Of a stretch of DNA of 64,000 nucleotides, positions 43,609-51,861 are shown piece by piece. The stretch is taken from assembly GCA_963792785.1 (NCBI GenBank), contig CAWBXO010000004.1:992001-1056000 (forward strand), read 5' to 3'. The notes beneath the pieces were generated by a model. It was given only the letters and a program-made list of their open reading frames with translations. It was not told the DNA's origin and made no database searches. The translations under genes were made by a program, and so were the position numbers. The stretch comes from CAWIMX01 sp963792785 (GTDB taxonomy: Bacteria; Acidobacteriota; Vicinamibacteria; Vicinamibacterales; CAVVIG01). The number at the start of each line of letters is the position of its first letter. The stretch's first letter is position 1.

Positions 43609-43683
43609 TGGCTCCTCAGGCTGGATTCGAACCAGCAACCCTCCGGTTAACAGCCGGATGCTCTGCCGTTGAGCTACTGAGGA
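43609..43683 (-). tRNA. tRNA-Asn (anticodon GTT)
   Basis: 75 nt including encoded CCA. Acceptor stem TCCTCAG/CTGAGGA, D-arm GCTCAACGGCAGAGC, anticodon stem with CTGTTAA loop (GTT), T-arm GCTGGTTCGAATCCAGC. It pairs perfectly in all arms. Its 3' half (43607-43654) is duplicated at 41178 and its last 24 bases at 36823. Confidence 0.97.
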
Positions 43684-43782
43684 ACACGGGCGGGACGCGA
43701 CCGGTCGCCGCCCCGTGGCGACGACCGGACTCACGATAGTCCTGCAACCCCCGCGACAGGGTCAACGCGGAGGCCGGATGTC

Positions 43783-44220
43783 CTAGGCGACCTTGGCCTC
43801 GACCGTGATCTCCAGCGACCCGCGGTAGGCGTTCGACACCGGGCACTTCCCTTCGGCTTCCTTCGCGACCTCCGCGAACTGCGCCGCGTCGAGGCCCTTC
43901 AGGCCGTACGCCGTCACCACCAGCTTCGACGACTGGATCTTGATCCCCGCGTCGCCCTTGTCGGCCGTGACCGTCGCGCGCACGACCGTGCGGTCCGCCG
44001 ACGCGCTCTTGCGGCCCAGCGTCGCGTTCAACGCCATCGCGTAGCACGCCGCGTGCGCGGCCGCCATCAGCTCTTCAGGGCTCGTCCGCCCGGCGGGATC
44101 GCCGATGCGCGACCCGAACGTCACCGGCAGCGAAAACGCGCCAGTCCCCGCCTTCGCCTCGCCCTTGCCTTCCATCACCGAACCCGCCCAGTCCACGTCC
44201 ACGTGCCGTTCGAATGTCAT
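43783..44220 (-). CDS. OsmC/Ohr-family organic hydroperoxide resistance protein
   Basis: 145 residues. Two reactive Cys: AAAHAACYAMALN (about residue 60) and GKCPVSNAYRG (about residue 126). The family reduces organic hydroperoxides in the cytoplasm. DWAGSVMEGKGEAKAGTGAFSLPV at the N-terminus is OsmC-like. It is 15 bases downstream of the membrane protein gene. Confidence 0.9.
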   Translation of the reverse strand: MTFERHVDVDWAGSVMEGKGEAKAGTGAFSLPVTFGSRIGDPAGRTSPEELMAAAHAACYAMALNATLGRKSASADRTVVRATVTADKGDAGIKIQSSKLVVTAYGLKGLDAAQFAEVAKEAEGKCPVSNAYRGSLEITVEAKVA

Positions 44221-44235
44221 CGAAATCCTCCAGTG

Positions 44236-44829
44236 TTATTTCCGCTTCTTCCCCGTCAGGCTGAGCTGCAGCGCCGTGCCGGCGAACCCGATCACCACCC
44301 ACGCGATCACCACCGACGTCCGCGGGGCGTCAGGCGTCAGCGGATAGAGAATCCACGTGTCGCTGTCCCCCGCCCGCGTGCCGGCCAGCGCCAGCGCGCC
44401 CACGATCACCGTCCACGCGCCGCCGAACGCCGTCGCGACGATGATCACGTACCGCTGCAGCCACATCGCGGCCACGCCGCCGACGACCGCCATCACGATG
44501 ATCGCCGCGGCCGGCGGATCGCCCGCGATCGCCTGGTTCCACACGAGCTGCGTCAGGAGCGCGCCCAGCCCGGCGCCGACCAGCGCCACGCCGACGAAGT
44601 ACGCGAGCACGAACACCACGGCCCCGACGATGCCACCGAAGAGCGCCGCCAGCACCATGTAGAGCGTGCTGGCGCTGCCGACGATCGTGCTCGCCACCAG
44701 GGCGCCGCCGATGAACCCGTAGATGCCGAGGATGATCCGGAACAGCCGGTACCCCGCGAGGCACGCGAGCGCGCCGGTGAGCACGAGGGCGATGGCGGCG
44801 GGGACCTGGTAGGCCGACGGCAGCATCAC
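44236..44829 (-). CDS. Seven-helix membrane protein (DUF4203/TMEM198-like)
   Basis: 197 residues, mostly hydrophobic, with about seven helices; the Gly-rich segments ILGIYGFIGGALVASTIVG and GVALVGAGLGALLTQ recall the DUF4203 family. C-terminal positive tail TGKKRK. Start ATG could be 44829 or the next codon. Four bases separate it from recR, so cotranscription is likely. Function unknown. Confidence 0.7.
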   Translation of the reverse strand: MMLPSAYQVPAAIALVLTGALACLAGYRLFRIILGIYGFIGGALVASTIVGSASTLYMVLAALFGGIVGAVVFVLAYFVGVALVGAGLGALLTQLVWNQAIAGDPPAAAIIVMAVVGGVAAMWLQRYVIIVATAFGGAWTVIVGALALAGTRAGDSDTWILYPLTPDAPRTSVVIAWVVIGFAGTALQLSLTGKKRK

Positions 44830-44833
44830 GTCG

Positions 44834-45427
44834 CTATACCTCGCGCCGGCCCTCGATGGCCTTGTGCATCGTCACCTCGTCGGCGTAGTCGAGATCGCTG
44901 CCGACCGGCACGCCCATCGCGATGCGCGTCACCTTCACGCCGAGCGGCTTGAGCAGCCGCGCGAGGTAGAGGGCGGTGGCCTCGCCCTCGACGTTCGGGT
45001 TCGTCGCGAGGATCACCTCGCTGACGCCGCCCGCGATCCGAGCCAGCAGGCTCTTGATCTTGAGATCGTCGGGCCCCACGCCCTGGAGCGGCGAGATCGC
45101 GCCCATCAGCACGTGGTACGTGCCGCGGAACTCGCGCGTCCTCTCGATTGCCGACACATTCTGCGGCTCCTCGACGACGCAGATCAGGCGGGCGTCGCGG
45201 TCGGGATTCGAGCAGTACCGGCACGGGTCGACGTCCGTGATGTTGTTGCAGATCGAGCAGTACGTGACCCGCTCCTTGACGTCGCGGAGGGCCGCGACGA
45301 GGCGCTCGGTCTCGTCACGCGGCGTGCGCAGCAGGTGGAACGCGAGCCGCTGCGCGCCTTTCGGGCCGATGCCCGGCAGGCGCTGCAGTTCCTCGATCAG
45401 CCGGACGAGCGGATCGGGCAGCGACAC
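44834..45427 (-). CDS. recR: Recombination mediator RecR
   Basis: 197 residues, the usual length. Helix-hairpin-helix LPGIGPKGAQRLAFHLL, Cys4 zinc finger CSICNNITDVDPCRYC, Toprim domain LICVVEEP..VSAIERTREFRGTYHVL. With RecF/RecO it loads RecA at gaps. It is directly behind the YbaB gene (stop and start adjacent) and dnaX, an arrangement kept in many bacteria. Confidence 0.95.
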   Translation of the reverse strand: MSLPDPLVRLIEELQRLPGIGPKGAQRLAFHLLRTPRDETERLVAALRDVKERVTYCSICNNITDVDPCRYCSNPDRDARLICVVEEPQNVSAIERTREFRGTYHVLMGAISPLQGVGPDDLKIKSLLARIAGGVSEVILATNPNVEGEATALYLARLLKPLGVKVTRIAMGVPVGSDLDYADEVTMHKAIEGRREV

Positions 45428-45727
45428 TTAGAGGTTGAGTCCGGGCGGCAGCAACCCGCCCATCTGCTGCTGCAGCTGCTCGTCGGCCTTGCGCTGCGCG
45501 TCGTTGACGGCCGCCACGATCAGGTCCTGCAGCATCTCGACATCGTCCTTCGAGACGACCTCGGGATCGATCGTGAGCGACTGGATCTGTTTCGCGCCGT
45601 TCACCACGACGGTCACCATGCCACCACCGGCCGTGGCTTCGACGCGGAGCTCGGCCATCTGCTTCTGCAGGCGCTCCTGCATCTGCTGCGCCTGCTTCAT
45701 CATCTGCTGGATCTGCTGCGGGTTCAT
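45428..45727 (-). CDS. ybaB: YbaB/EbfC-family nucleoid-associated protein
   Basis: 99 residues from ATG 45727 (MNPQQIQQMMKQAQQMQ), with a long amphipathic Gln/Met-rich helix, then a beta region ATAGGGMVTVVVNGAKQIQSLTIDPEVV. A dimeric DNA-binding protein. dnaX-ybaB-recR is the standard order. Confidence 0.93.
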   Translation of the reverse strand: MNPQQIQQMMKQAQQMQERLQKQMAELRVEATAGGGMVTVVVNGAKQIQSLTIDPEVVSKDDVEMLQDLIVAAVNDAQRKADEQLQQQMGGLLPPGLNL

Positions 45728-45738
45728 CGAGCACTGCC

Positions 45739-47415
45739 TCACATTTCTTCGACGTCGCGGATCTCCATCGGGAACACCTCGAGGAGCGCCTGGACGCCGG
45801 CGTCATCCATCGCCCGCTTGCGCAACGCGGCCTGGCGATCGGGATCGGGCGCGGCCGCTTCGCCGTTCGACGCGTCGCCGCCCGCGGCCGGCGGCGCGGG
45901 CGCGGCGGCGCCCTGCGCGCTCGCCACCACCGTCTGCCGGCCCGTCAGCTTGCGCGCGATCGTCTCGAGCCAGACGCGATTCTGCTCGAACATGCCCTGG
46001 AGCGCGCGCTGCGCCGGCGAGAACGTGAACGTCACGCGGTCGGAGCCCGCGTCGATCGCCTGCGCCTGCGCGACGACGGTGTTATAGAACACCACTTTCT
46101 GCTTCCGGATCTCGGCGAGCAGCTGATCCTTGAACGAACGGCTTCTCGGATCCGAACTTCTCGGAGGTTCTGAGGGTCCTAAGGGTGCTGAACGTGCTGG
46201 AGGTGCTGGAGGTGCTGGTGCGCTGGCGACACGCCGTCCCGCGGGCGACGCGAGCGGCGCGGGCCGCGAGGGGGCGGCCGACGGCGCGTTCCCCTGGATC
46301 AGATCCTCGATCGCCACGAGCTTGCGCAGGTAGATCCAGCGCAGCAGCGCCATCTCGAGGTTGTAGCGCGGCTGGGCGGCGTTGCGCACCTCGCCTTCCG
46401 CGCGCACCAGCAGGTCGAACGCGCGCAGCAGGTCCTCGCGCGAGAAGCGGCGGGCCAGGTCCGTGAGCCGCTCGCGCTCGGACTCGGCCGCGATCTCCGG
46501 ATCCGACACGCGCGACGGATCCACCGACAGGACGAGCAGGTCGCGCACGACGCGCGACAGCTCGCGGCACACCAGCCGCAGGTCGTAGCCGAGCTCCACC
46601 GCGCGGGCGGCCATGGCGAACGCCGCCGACGCGTCCTCGGCGGCCACGGCGTCCACGGTGTCGAGCAGCAGATCCCGGCCGACCAGGCCGAGCACCGTCG
46701 CGACGTCCTCGACGCCGACCGTCGCGCCCGTGAACGCGATCACCTGATCCAGCTTGCTCTCGGCATCGCGCATGCTGCCCTCGGCGTCGCGCGCGATGAG
46801 CTGCAGCGCCTGCTCGGCGGCCTCGATCTTCTCGGCCTGGACGATGTGCCGGAGCTGGTCGGCGATGGCCTTCGTGCCGATCGTCCGGAACTCGTAGACC
46901 TGCGACCGCGAGAGCACCGTCTCGGGAATCTTCTCGAGCTCGGTCGTCGCCATCATGAACACGACGTGCGGCGGCGGCTCCTCGATCGATTTGAGCAGCG
47001 CGTTGAACGACGCGCCCGACAGCTGGTGCACCTCGTCGATCAGGAACACCTTGTAGCGGTCGCGCACGGGCCGGATCGACAGCCCCGAGATGATGACCTC
47101 GCGGATGTTGTCGACGCCGGTGTGGGTGGCGGCGTCGATCTCGAGGACGTCCATGTCGCGCCCCTCGGCAATCTCGACGCACGCCTCGCACGTGCCGCAG
47201 GGCTCCGCCGTCGGGCCCTTCTCGCAGTTCAGCGCGCGCGCCAGGATCCGCGCCGTCGTCGTCTTGCCGACGCCGCGCGGGCCCGCGAATACGAACGCCT
47301 GGGCGAGGCGCCCGCTCGCGATCGCGTTCTGGAGCGTGCGCGTGACCGCCTGCTGGCCGATGACGTCGGCGAACCGCTGGGGGCGCCACTTGCGCGCGAT
47401 GACCTGGTACGACAT
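45739..47415 (-). CDS. dnaX: DNA polymerase III subunit gamma/tau
   Basis: 558 residues from ATG 47415 (MSYQVIARKWRPQRFADVIGQ); an upstream in-frame ATG at 47481 would lie in the SRP RNA. Walker A GPRGVGKTTTAR, zinc-binding Cys in CEKGPTAEPCGTCEAC, DEVH Walker B with LSGASFNALLKSIEEPP (SRC is replaced by LSR in VLSRSQ). A linker at about residues 390-425 (Pro/Ala/Ser-rich) is coded by short DNA repeats. The clamp loader of the replisome. Confidence 0.95.
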   Translation of the reverse strand: MSYQVIARKWRPQRFADVIGQQAVTRTLQNAIASGRLAQAFVFAGPRGVGKTTTARILARALNCEKGPTAEPCGTCEACVEIAEGRDMDVLEIDAATHTGVDNIREVIISGLSIRPVRDRYKVFLIDEVHQLSGASFNALLKSIEEPPPHVVFMMATTELEKIPETVLSRSQVYEFRTIGTKAIADQLRHIVQAEKIEAAEQALQLIARDAEGSMRDAESKLDQVIAFTGATVGVEDVATVLGLVGRDLLLDTVDAVAAEDASAAFAMAARAVELGYDLRLVCRELSRVVRDLLVLSVDPSRVSDPEIAAESERERLTDLARRFSREDLLRAFDLLVRAEGEVRNAAQPRYNLEMALLRWIYLRKLVAIEDLIQGNAPSAAPSRPAPLASPAGRRVASAPAPPAPPARSAPLGPSEPPRSSDPRSRSFKDQLLAEIRKQKVVFYNTVVAQAQAIDAGSDRVTFTFSPAQRALQGMFEQNRVWLETIARKLTGRQTVVASAQGAAAPAPPAAGGDASNGEAAAPDPDRQAALRKRAMDDAGVQALLEVFPMEIRDVEEM

Positions 47416-47451
47416 GGATGATTTCAGAACGGCTCGGAGGCGCTCGCGGCC

Positions 47452-47570
47452 TCCACCGCGGTCCGGAGTGGCCTGGGGCACATGTCAGGATCCACTTAGC
47501 GCTGCTGCCTTCCGGCCCTGACGCGGTTCGTAGGCTGGCATTGCACAGGTTCCGGACCGCGGTGCAGCCC
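47452..47570 (-). ncRNA. ffs: Bacterial SRP RNA (4.5S type)
   Basis: The conserved domain IV sequence GTCAGGGCCGGAAGGCAGCAG is present on the minus strand (within 47500-47525), with GGA and AGCAG loops that bind Ffh. The ends pair: CTGCACCGCGGTCCGGA (47567-47551) with TCCGGACCGCGGTGGAG (47467-47451). It lies just upstream of dnaX, a frequent location. The RNA guides membrane proteins to the translocon. Confidence 0.93.
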
Positions 47571-47651
47571 GCGAACTCCCTTAACTTTACTACGGCTAGT
47601 GGACCATCCTCGCTGAGTACCACCGATTCGACGAACCGGGATTTCGAGATC

Positions 47652-47862
47652 AACCACAGAGACGCGGAGACACCGAGGCCGGAGCGCTGTCCGTCATCGG
47701 CGCCGCCTCCGCGGCGCCCGCGAGGACGAACGATCCGGACACGCAAGGCCCGTGTCCCGCGCCTGCCTCCTTGTGTGTCCGGATCGTTCGCCCTCGCGGC
47801 CGGCCTGCACGGCAGGCCGGCGACGACATACGGGCCCTCCGAGCCTCTGAGTCTCTGTGGTT
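47652..47862. repeat. Long interrupted inverted repeat between SRP RNA and membrane gene
   Basis: Outer arms AACCACAGAGAC (47652-47663) and GTCTCTGTGGTT (47851-47862); inner arms CGAACGATCCGGACAC (47727-47742) and GTGTCCGGATCGTTCG (47775-47790), all exact. Further blocks between are partly complementary. The AACCACAGAGAC type of sequence is one I know as a dispersed repeat of environmental bacteria. The arms surround 327 bases without any gene. It may form a cruciform or structured RNA, or be a miniature element. Confidence 0.75.
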
Positions 47863-47897
47863 CATTGCCTTGGTACTGATTCAGCCGACACGCCCCA

Positions 47898-48692
47898 CTA
47901 GACGGGCACCCGGGTCACGAGCAGGATGTACTTCGCGAGCACCTCGCCCACCACCACCGTGAAGAAGTCCACATAGAGAATGCCCGTCGCCGACTGCGTC
48001 GAGCGGATCTTCGCCGTCTCCCACGTGAGATACGACAGCAGCGCCGGGCCGGCCAGCCCGAACAGCACGCGCTGCCAGAAGAACACGCCCCGGATCGACA
48101 GCACGTAGCGCCCGAAGCTCAGGCCCATCCCCGGCTCCCACGTGGCGATCGCGAAGAAGACCGCCGCCGTGACCACCGCGATGCGGATCACCATCGACAC
48201 GATGTGCAGCTTGACGATGGATTGCAGGTGGCTCACCTCCATCGACGGCAGGATCAGGTACCAGTGGCCCAGCACCATCGCCGTGCACGCGCCGCCGAGG
48301 AGCGCCGCCGAGCTGATGAAGCTCGCCACCGTGAGAGCGCGCACGGTGATGGGCCAGCCCGCCGATACGGCGAGCCCGCCGGCCACGAGGACCACGAGCC
48401 CGACGAGCGACGCCGCCGCCAGCAGCAGCCGCCGGTAACGCGTGAGCGCGCGGCCGATCGTGGCCCAGTAGACGACGACGAGCGCCTCGGTCGCCCAGAT
48501 CCCCCAGAACGCCGCCTGCGACGCGACCGAGCGCGCCTCATCGGACGGGCGGAACGCCAGCGCCACCGCGATCAGGATCGCGACCATGCCGGAGTTGAAC
48601 CGGAAGAACTTGATGCCGGCCTCGGGCGAGACGACCAGCAGGGAAAACAGAATGCCGATCGCGAGATGGGCGAGGAAGAGGTAGAGAACCAT
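47898..48692 (-). CDS. Multi-helix membrane protein of unknown function
   Basis: 264 residues with about eight membrane helices, from MVLYLFLAHLAIGILFSLLVVS to YVDFFTVVVGEVLAKYILL. His residues in the first, middle (VLGHWYLILPSMEVSHLQSIVKLHIVS) and adjacent helices could bind heme, but this is only suggestive. No family recognised. The minisatellite begins just upstream of its ATG. Confidence 0.65.
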   Translation of the reverse strand: MVLYLFLAHLAIGILFSLLVVSPEAGIKFFRFNSGMVAILIAVALAFRPSDEARSVASQAAFWGIWATEALVVVYWATIGRALTRYRRLLLAAASLVGLVVLVAGGLAVSAGWPITVRALTVASFISSAALLGGACTAMVLGHWYLILPSMEVSHLQSIVKLHIVSMVIRIAVVTAAVFFAIATWEPGMGLSFGRYVLSIRGVFFWQRVLFGLAGPALLSYLTWETAKIRSTQSATGILYVDFFTVVVGEVLAKYILLVTRVPV

Positions 48693-48697
48693 GCAGG

Positions 48698-48857
48698 TCG
48701 GGTGGGTCTGGGTCTGGTCGGTCTGGTCGGTCTGGTGGGTCTGGTGGGTCTGGTGGGTCTGGTGGGTCTGGTGAGTCCGGTCCTACCCGACCCACCCGAC
48801 CCACCCGACCTACCCGACCTACCCGACCTACCCGACCTACCTGACCTACCCGACCTA
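48698..48857. repeat. 10-bp minisatellite forming an inverted arm pair
   Basis: The left half repeats GGTCTGGTGG about seven times; the right half repeats CCCGACCTAC or CCCGACCCAC about seven times. The complement of the right unit (GTGGGTCGGG) matches the left unit (GTGGGTCTGG) at 8 of 10 bases, so the block can fold back on itself with arms of about 70 bases. The right end includes the stop codon of the superoxide dismutase gene. Confidence 0.85.
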
Positions 48858-49457
48858 CTTGAGCCGCTTGTTGATTTCCGCCCAGTTGATCACGTTCCAG
48901 AACGCGCCCACGTAGTCCGCGCGGCGGTTCTGGTACTTGAGGTAGTAGGCGTGCTCCCAGACGTCGAGGCCGAAGAGCGGCCGCTTGGCGTCCATGAGCG
49001 GGCTGTCCTGGTTCGCGGTGCTCTCGATCGTGAGCTTGCCGGCGCCGCCGTCGATGACCCACACCCAGCCGCTGCCGAACCGGCCCATCGCCGCCTTGCC
49101 GAACTGCTCCTTGAACTGATCGAAGCCGTTGAACGACGCCTTGATCGCTTCCGCGACCGGGCCGGTCGGCTCGCCGCCGGCCTTCGGCGCGAGGATCGTC
49201 CAGAACATCGAGTGGTTCGCGTGGCCGCCGCCGTTGTTGCGCACCGCGGTGCGGATGTCGTCCGGCACCGAGGTGATGCCCTTCAGCAGTTCTTCGACGG
49301 TCTTCGACTGGAGCTCGGGATGCTTCTCGAGGGCGGCGTTCAGGTTGTTGACGTACCCCTGGTGATGCTTCCCGTGATGGATCTCCATCGTCATCTTGTC
49401 GATGTGGGGCTCGAGCGCGTCGGGCGCGTATGGCAAGGGTGGAAGTGTGTAGGCCAT
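48855..49457 (-). CDS. sod: Superoxide dismutase, Fe/Mn type
   Basis: 200 residues. Metal ligands are visible: His in MEIHHGKHHQGYV, His in HANHSMFW, Asp and His in LFGLDVWEHAYYLKYQNRRADYV. MAYTLPPLPYAPDALEPHID is the normal N-terminus. It dismutates superoxide in the cytoplasm (no signal peptide). Whether it takes Fe or Mn cannot be decided from the sequence alone. Preceded by GGAGGAACG before ATG 49457. Confidence 0.95.
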   Translation of the reverse strand: MAYTLPPLPYAPDALEPHIDKMTMEIHHGKHHQGYVNNLNAALEKHPELQSKTVEELLKGITSVPDDIRTAVRNNGGGHANHSMFWTILAPKAGGEPTGPVAEAIKASFNGFDQFKEQFGKAAMGRFGSGWVWVIDGGAGKLTIESTANQDSPLMDAKRPLFGLDVWEHAYYLKYQNRRADYVGAFWNVINWAEINKRLK

Positions 49458-49539
49458 CGTTCCTCCTTCAAGGACGAAAATCGTGCGTCGCAGAACCTTC
49501 TGATCGTACCTCCCGGCCCCGGACGCGGCGCAAGGCAGG

Positions 49540-50688
49540 TTACGAAATCGCGAGCATCCGATCGAGAGCCGTTCGCGTCCAGCGCTTCTGCTCGTCGGGC
49601 ACCACGATGCGGTTGCGCACCTCCCCGTCGACGAGCCCGTCGAGGGTCCAGAGCAGGTGGTTGGGCGACACGCGGAACATGGTCGAGCAGAGGCAGCCGA
49701 ACGGATCGAGCGAGACGACCGTCCGGCCGGGCTCGACCTCATGCGCCAGCCGGTTGACGAGGTGAATCTCGGTGCCGATCGCCCACACGGACCCGTTCGG
49801 GCTCTCGCGCACGGCCTCCAGGATCCGCTCGGTCGAGCCCGAGAGGTCGGCGGCCTGGACGACGTCCCACGGCACCTCGGGGTGGACCATGACGCGGATC
49901 CCGGGATACTGCGCGCGCAGCGTCTCGATCTGCCGCGCGGTGAAGCGCGTGTGCACGGAGCAATGCCCCTTCCAGAGGATGATGCGCGCGCGGCGCGCGG
50001 CATCCGGGTCGAGGCCGCCCCACGGCTCGTTCGGATCCCACACCACCATCCGGTCGAGCGGCACGCCCATCGCGTACGCGGTGTTGCGCCCGAGGTGCTG
50101 GTCGGGCAGGAACAGCACGCGCTCGCCGCGCGCCCACGCCCACTCGAGCGTCGCGGCGGCGTTCGACGAGGTGCACACCACGCCGCCCTGCTCGCCGCAG
50201 AAGGCTTTGATCGCCGCGGAGGAATTGATGTACGTGACGGGCACGACGGGCGAGGCGGCCGTGCGGAGATCCATCGCGCCGAGCTCGTGCCAGCACGTTT
50301 CGAGCTGATCGATCTCGGCCATGTCGGCCATCGAGCAGCCGGCGGCGAGGTCGGGCAGGATCACCTGCTGATGCGGCGCGCTGAGCACGTCGGCGCTCTC
50401 GGCCATGAAGTGGACGCCGCAGAAAATGATGAACTCGGCGTCGGGATGCCGGCCCACCTGCTGCGCCAGCTTGTACGAGTCGCCGGTGTAGTCGGCGAAC
50501 CGGATCACCTCGTCGCGCTGGTAGTGGTGGCCGAGAATGACGAGGCGGCGGCCGAGCACGGCGCGCGCGGCGGCGATGCGCGCGTCCATCTCCTCGTCCG
50601 ACAGCGCGAGGTACCGCTCGGGGAGCGGCTGGCGCTCGCCGATCTGCGTCTTCTCGTAAGCGGTCAGGACGGGCAGAGCCGTGGACAT
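49540..50688 (-). CDS. nadA: Quinolinate synthase
   Basis: 382 residues. Makes quinolinate from iminoaspartate and dihydroxyacetone phosphate for NAD synthesis. Fe-S cysteines are seen in CTSSNAAATLEW and CLCSTMFRVSP, with another in FCGVHFMAESADVL. The motif ILGHHYQRDEVIRFAD near residue 50 is typical. nadB is not in the window. It directly follows mqnE, 18 bases apart. Confidence 0.93.
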   Translation of the reverse strand: MSTALPVLTAYEKTQIGERQPLPERYLALSDEEMDARIAAARAVLGRRLVILGHHYQRDEVIRFADYTGDSYKLAQQVGRHPDAEFIIFCGVHFMAESADVLSAPHQQVILPDLAAGCSMADMAEIDQLETCWHELGAMDLRTAASPVVPVTYINSSAAIKAFCGEQGGVVCTSSNAAATLEWAWARGERVLFLPDQHLGRNTAYAMGVPLDRMVVWDPNEPWGGLDPDAARRARIILWKGHCSVHTRFTARQIETLRAQYPGIRVMVHPEVPWDVVQAADLSGSTERILEAVRESPNGSVWAIGTEIHLVNRLAHEVEPGRTVVSLDPFGCLCSTMFRVSPNHLLWTLDGLVDGEVRNRIVVPDEQKRWTRTALDRMLAIS

Positions 50689-50690
50689 CA

Positions 50691-50718
50691 GGCTAATGGC
50701 TAACGGCTAACGGCTAAC
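50691..50718 (+). repeat. Four tandem GGCTAAC/T heptamers
   Basis: GGCTAAT then three GGCTAAC units run from the nadA 5' side into the last codons of mqnE; the mqnE stop (50707-50709) is inside. Copy number could vary by slippage and would move or alter the C-terminus of MqnE. Confidence 0.8.
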
Positions 50719-51861
50719 AGCGACAACGTTGTACAACGTGTCCCGCTGCACCGGCTCCCGTCCGGCGACGGTGATGAGCCGCTCGATCTCGCGCGGCGTG
50801 AGCGCCACGGGCGTCCGCGACCCGGCCATGTGGTAGATCTTCTCTTCCTGCACGGTGCCGTCGAGGTCGTCGGCGCCGAACCACAGCGCGGTCTGCGCCA
50901 CCTCCACGCCGGTCGCGATCCAGAACGCTTTCACGTGCGGGATGTTGTCGAGCATCAGCCGCGCCACCGCGTGCACGCGCAGCGTGTCGGCCGCGCTCGG
51001 CGCGGGCAGCTTCCGCATCTGGTTGTTGTCGGGGTGGAACGCGAGCGGGATGAACGCCTGGAACCCGCCCGTCTCGTCCTGCAGCGCCCGCGCGCGCAGC
51101 ATGTGATCGACCCGCTCCTCCATCGTCTCGATGTGCCCGTAGAGCATCGTCACGTTCGTGCGGAGGCCGAGGCGGTGGGCGGTGCGGTGAATGTCCAGGT
51201 ACCGATCGGTGCCGCACTTGTCGTGGCAGATCTTCCGGCGCACGCGCTCGGCGAAGATCTCGGCGCCGCCGCCCGGCAGCGAATCGAGCCCCGCGTCCAT
51301 CAGCTCGCGCAGCACCTGCTCGTCGGTCTTGCCGTAGAGATCCGCGAAGAACGCGATCTCCACCGCGGTGAAGCACTTCAGGTGCACGTCGGGGCGGATC
51401 CGCTTGAAGCCGCGCAGCAGGTCCGTGTAGTAGCTGAACGGCAGGTCCGGGTGGAGGCCGTTGACGATGTGCACTTCGGTGAGCGGCTGGTCCTGCCGCG
51501 CGCGCAGCTTGTCCCAGGCCTGCTCGAGCGACATCGTGTAGGCGCCGGCGTCGCCGGGCTTCAGGCGCGCGAACGAGCAGAAGAGGCAGCTCGCCACGCA
51601 GACGTTCGTCGCCTCCAGCCGGATGTTGTGGTTGTAGTACGTGCGTGCGCCGAAGCGCTTTTCGCGCTCCCGATTGGCGAGCCAGCCGACGGCGAGCAGG
51701 TCGGGCGCCTCGAACAGGCGGATACCGTCGGCGAGCGTCAGGCGCCCGCCGGTCCGGAGCCGCTCGTCGATGTCGGCCAGGCCGGCCGAGCGGACACGCC
51801 GCCCGGCCGCGTCAGGAGACGCCGAAGATCTGGATGCGGAGGGAGCGGGCACGCGGGCCAT
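50707..51861 (-). CDS. mqnE: Aminofutalosine synthase, radical SAM
   Basis: 384 residues. The radical SAM cluster motif is CVASCLFCSF (CxxxCxxC). THE TVEIAFFADLYGKT and PGGGAEIFAERVRRKIC segments agree with MqnE rather than MqnC. It joins SAM to the chorismate-derived enolpyruvyl benzoate in the futalosine route to menaquinone. Its ATG overlaps the upstream YjbQ-family gene by 50 bases; no better internal start was found. mqnD and mqnB are at 59-60.5 kb. Confidence 0.9.
   Translation of the reverse strand: MARVPAPSASRSSASPDAAGRRVRSAGLADIDERLRTGGRLTLADGIRLFEAPDLLAVGWLANREREKRFGARTYYNHNIRLEATNVCVASCLFCSFARLKPGDAGAYTMSLEQAWDKLRARQDQPLTEVHIVNGLHPDLPFSYYTDLLRGFKRIRPDVHLKCFTAVEIAFFADLYGKTDEQVLRELMDAGLDSLPGGGAEIFAERVRRKICHDKCGTDRYLDIHRTAHRLGLRTNVTMLYGHIETMEERVDHMLRARALQDETGGFQAFIPLAFHPDNNQMRKLPAPSAADTLRVHAVARLMLDNIPHVKAFWIATGVEVAQTALWFGADDLDGTVQEEKIYHMAGSRTPVALTPREIERLITVAGREPVQRDTLYNVVAVSR

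Noticed and set aside
45739..47415. Programmed frameshift in dnaX giving the short gamma form
   Set aside because: I looked for an A-rich slippery heptamer with a downstream hairpin and found none convincing.
48698..48857. CRISPR array
   Set aside because: Contiguous 10-bp units without unique spacers and no cas genes in the window; a minisatellite.
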